DNA from: an uncultured Clostridium sp.
Lineage (GTDB): Bacteria > Bacillota > Clostridia > TANB77 > CAG-508
Length of the DNA stretch: 15,848 nt
Assembly (NCBI GenBank): GCA_900556345.1
Contig: USOM01000005.1
Coordinates: forward strand, 1 to 15,848
Direction of reading: 5' to 3'
This document shows, piece after piece, positions 13,591 through 15,848 of this stretch (position 1 is the first letter of the stretch; every line of letters begins with the position of its first letter). The notes under the pieces are model-generated. The model was given only the letters and a program-made list of their open reading frames with translations. It was not told the DNA's origin and made no database searches. Position numbers and translations under genes: made by a program.

Positions 13591-14254
13591 TTAAAATCCT
13601 CCTTTTTGTATTGGGGACGGTTCTTTTTCGGAAAAGGAACCGTCCCCAATCAGAAATGTCCCAAAAAGAACCGGTCCCAATTGGACATTTACCAATCCGA
13701 AAAAATTCCGAAATCACTTTTCTATTTTCAACCTCAAACCCAAATTCACGCCTAACTGAAGTTGCAATTTCTTTAATCTCATCAGCAAACTTGGTTTGAT
13801 TAGTATTAATTCCTATCCCAATAACAAGGCACCTAACCATTCCGTCTTGCACCTTAGTTTCAGTAAGTATTCCACCTAGTTTTTTTCCGTTACAATAAAT
13901 ATCGTTAGGGAACTTGATATCTAAACTAATACCATACAGTTTGTAAAAAATTTCCACAATATTTTCGGCAATCTTAATCGTTAGGCCCTCTAAACTACTT
14001 ATATTAAGCTTAGATTTACTTAAATCAAAATAAACCGAAAAAGCAATATTGTTTTCCTCATCTGTATGCCAAGTTCTTCCGTGGGTTCCTATTCCTGATG
14101 TTTGAATATCTGCTATAACTATGGTTTTATTTTCTATTGTGCCATTTTTCACTCTTCTCCATATTTCTTTTTGAGTTGAATCTATCGTTTTATAGTGTAT
14201 TACCTTAAAATCATCTTGCCTCAAATCTTTTGATTCAATCTTAGTTTCTTCCAT
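13523..14254 (-). CDS. birA: Biotin-protein ligase BirA, catalytic domain, with abnormal 3' end
   Basis: BirA activates biotin to biotinyl-AMP and attaches it to AccB Lys118. There is no N-terminal helix-turn-helix, so this is the non-repressor form. The catalytic motifs are present: TIDSTQKEIW (about 23-32), the biotin/ATP loop SGIGTHGRTWH (about 53-63), KFPNDIYCNGKKLGGIL (about 114-130) and VIGIGINTNQT (about 144-154). Homology ends near residue 185 (KVISEFF). From codon 186, a CGG, the frame goes into a type B plus type A repeat, has no stop, and ends inside fabD. The last 58 residues are therefore translated repeat and out-of-frame fabD. The C-terminal SH3-like subdomain of typical BirA is missing. 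A +1 shift at that CGG would instead end at TAA (13591-13593), directly before the fabD ATG. The start overlaps the ligase gene by 14 bases. Confidence 0.85.
   Translation of the reverse strand: MEETKIESKDLRQDDFKVIHYKTIDSTQKEIWRRVKNGTIENKTIVIADIQTSGIGTHGRTWHTDEENNIAFSVYFDLSKSKLNISSLEGLTIKIAENIVEIFYKLYGISLDIKFPNDIYCNGKKLGGILTETKVQDGMVRCLVIGIGINTNQTKFADEIKEIATSVRREFGFEVENRKVISEFFRIGKCPIGTGSFWDISDWGRFLFRKRTVPNTKRRILNENRIFISRSRFTICWNGKRII
13610..13650. repeat. Type A palindrome before fabD
   Basis: Left arm ATTGGGGACGGTTCTTTTTC and right arm GAAAAGGAACCGTCCCCAAT are separated by about one base. On the minus strand it runs into AATACAAAAAGGAGG, the fabD ribosome binding site. It lies inside the extended birA frame. 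Confidence 0.9.
13654..13690. repeat. Type B repeat in the birA 3' end
   Basis: AAATGTCCCAAAAAGAACC is followed by GGTCCCAATTGGACATTT, with the same outer AAATGTCC / GGACATTT arms as the inner copy at 3579-3614. It joins the birA coding sequence within about ten bases of the last conserved codon. Confidence 0.85.
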
Positions 14255-15848
14255 TTTCTCTTTCTTCCTCTAAAATCTTTTCCAAATTCTGCTGTCTTTT
14301 TAATTTATTTGTCGTTGTTTTTATAAGGGGTTCCTTAGTTAAAGAAAATCCTCTTATTGCCTTATATTTCGGCATTAAACTGTTTATCTCTCTTATTTTA
14401 TTTGCTATCTCTCTGTGAATTTCTTCCTTACTTTGAACTTTATATGCATTTTTAACAATTTCCTCGTCATACACTATTTTCGCATATATTTTGATGTTTT
14501 CCTTATCACTTGATAGCTGTTTTCCATATATAAAAGATTCCTCTACACCCTCAATTTTGTTTATAAGATTTTCCATCTCTTCTGGATAAATATTTTTACC
14601 ATTTTTTAAAACAATTACATTTTTCTTTCTTCCACAAATAAAAATATATCCCTCTTCATCAATTCTTGCCAAATCCCCTGTATAAAACCATCCATCTACA
14701 ATTGCTTTTTTTGTTGCTTCCTCATTTTGGTAATATCCAATCATTATATTAGGTCCTTTTACGATCAGCTCTCCAATTCCTTCTTTATTGCAATCTACAA
14801 CCTTTGCCTCAACAGATGGTACTGTTTTTCCAATTGAACCAACTTTGTGATATTTATTAGTTCCTATTCCTATAACAGGTGACGTTTCTGTTAGTCCATA
14901 CCCTTGAACCAAATTTAATCCTAGATTTCTATATTTTTCTTCTATCTCTTTGTCCAAACTTGCTGCTCCACTAATTAAAAGTTTTATATTTCCACCTAAC
15001 ATATCGTGTATATCTTTAAATACTTTTTTCTTTTCTTCCATTGATGAATTTTTGTATTTTTCCTCATTTTCAAGTATTTCTTCCAAATTATTACTTCCAG
15101 CGATTTCTCTTCTAATGATTTTAAAAATTCGTTCATAAATTGCTGGAACAGATGCCATTACACTAACTTTGTATTCTTTCAAGTTATCTACAATATACCT
15201 TATTCCATCACAAAATACAGTTTCTGCACCTACATATAATGAAAACAAAAATCCAACTGTGCACTCAAAAACGTGATGAAGAGGTAAAAATGATAAAAAA
15301 ACATCACTCGAATTTATATCTAAACTTGATGCAATATCCATTAAATTTGATACCAAATTCTTATGTGATAGTGCAACAATTTTCGAATCTGATGTAGTCC
15401 CAGATGTAAATAACATTATTGACATTTTTTCATTATCAATTGTAGCATCTATAAAGCTTTTATTTCCATTTTCTACCAGATTTTTACCTTCACTAATTAA
15501 TTCATTTTGTGAATATATCCCCTCAGTATGATGTTTTAAATCCATTGATATTAATGTTTTTAATTTTCCTATTCCTCTACCTACTATTGTTTTTAAAATA
15601 TCTGTATATTTCTCTGAATAGAAAATCGCTTCAACACCTGAACGTTCTATTACTTTTTCAAGCTCATTTTGTGGCAAAGATTTATCTAATGGTACAACTA
15701 TTCCTGTTCCACATACTATAGATAAATATGCTATTTCCCATTCATATCTATTTTCTCCAATTACCGCTATTCTTTTATTTTTTAATCCTAAATCTATTAG
15801 TCTTGTTCCCAAATAATTTATCATTTGTCTTACATCTTTATGTGTATA
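14241..15848 (-). CDS. AMP-forming acyl-CoA synthetase-like ligase (5' end outside window)
   Basis: This is an ANL-superfamily adenylating enzyme that probably activates a fatty acid to acyl-AMP and then acyl-CoA or acyl-ACP. The frame is open to the window edge, reading YTHKDVRQMINYLGTRLIDLGL, so the N-terminus is missing; about 535 residues are visible. The order of motifs is diagnostic: the P-loop-like LFTSGTTSDSKIVALSHKN, QGYGLTETSP, the hinge region WFYTGDLARIDEEGYIFICGRKKN, the PEEMENLINKIEGV segment, and the C-terminal lysine region near TTTNKLKRQ. The glycine/serine-rich loop has SGTTSDSK in place of the common SGTTGxPK. It resembles the long-chain acyl-CoA synthetase branch, but the substrate cannot be read from the sequence. 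It overlaps birA and sits at the head of the FASII genes, which suggests uptake and use of exogenous fatty acids. Confidence 0.85.
   Translation of the reverse strand, partial: YTHKDVRQMINYLGTRLIDLGLKNKRIAVIGENRYEWEIAYLSIVCGTGIVVPLDKSLPQNELEKVIERSGVEAIFYSEKYTDILKTIVGRGIGKLKTLISMDLKHHTEGIYSQNELISEGKNLVENGNKSFIDATIDNEKMSIMLFTSGTTSDSKIVALSHKNLVSNLMDIASSLDINSSDVFLSFLPLHHVFECTVGFLFSLYVGAETVFCDGIRYIVDNLKEYKVSVMASVPAIYERIFKIIRREIAGSNNLEEILENEEKYKNSSMEEKKKVFKDIHDMLGGNIKLLISGAASLDKEIEEKYRNLGLNLVQGYGLTETSPVIGIGTNKYHKVGSIGKTVPSVEAKVVDCNKEGIGELIVKGPNIMIGYYQNEEATKKAIVDGWFYTGDLARIDEEGYIFICGRKKNVIVLKNGKNIYPEEMENLINKIEGVEESFIYGKQLSSDKENIKIYAKIVYDEEIVKNAYKVQSKEEIHREIANKIREINSLMPKYKAIRGFSLTKEPLIKTTTNKLKRQQNLEKILEEERENGRN

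Noticed and set aside
209..13690. The GGGGACGGTTC repeats as a CRISPR array
   Set aside because: Copies are palindromic, widely spaced by whole genes, vary in form, and lack regular spacers and cas genes.

Overview
This window comes from an AT-rich, low-GC Bacillota genome, most likely an uncultured Clostridia-type bacterium. The signs are strong AGGAGG-type ribosome binding sites, AGA-dominated arginine codons, and a Clostridia-style type II fatty acid synthesis (FASII) cluster. Species cannot be fixed from the sequence. Nearly everything conserved is on the minus strand, so transcription runs from high to low coordinates.

Layout in the direction of transcription. An acyl-CoA synthetase-like AMP-forming ligase, cut by the window edge, overlaps birA (biotin-protein ligase). 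Next come fabD, fabG, [a 111-codon plus-strand gene], fabF, accB, fabZ, [an 86-codon plus-strand gene], accC, accD, accA and fabI, closed by a hairpin terminator at about 4703-4735. A second block follows: tsaD, a metallophosphoesterase, recG, then two small genes of 43 and 59 codons. The first block makes malonyl-CoA (AccABCD, with AccB biotinylated by BirA), loads it on ACP (FabD) and runs elongation (FabF, FabG, FabZ, FabI). fabH, acpP and a FapR/FabT regulator are not in the window.

The most interesting observation concerns two neighbouring acetyl-CoA carboxylase genes. accC and accD are each broken by a +1 frame change at the same hexamer, ACT CGG. In both, skipping the C of CGG restores a full-length, well conserved protein (about 446 and 278 aa), with Thr-Gly at the junction. 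Apart from these two sites I find no in-frame CGG in the conserved coding sequence by eye (roughly 4,400 codons). The only other in-frame CGGs are in the aberrant birA tail and one in each plus-strand small gene. This fits +1 frameshifting at a hungry CGG codon in two subunits of one enzyme. The rival explanation is a shared sequence or assembly error.

A second theme is a family of long palindromic repeats in most intercistronic spacers. Type A has the core GGGGACGGTTC and type B the core GGGACCGGTTC. They are sometimes nested and often end directly at the Shine-Dalgarno sequence of the next gene. One copy has replaced the 3' end of birA, whose frame then runs into fabD.
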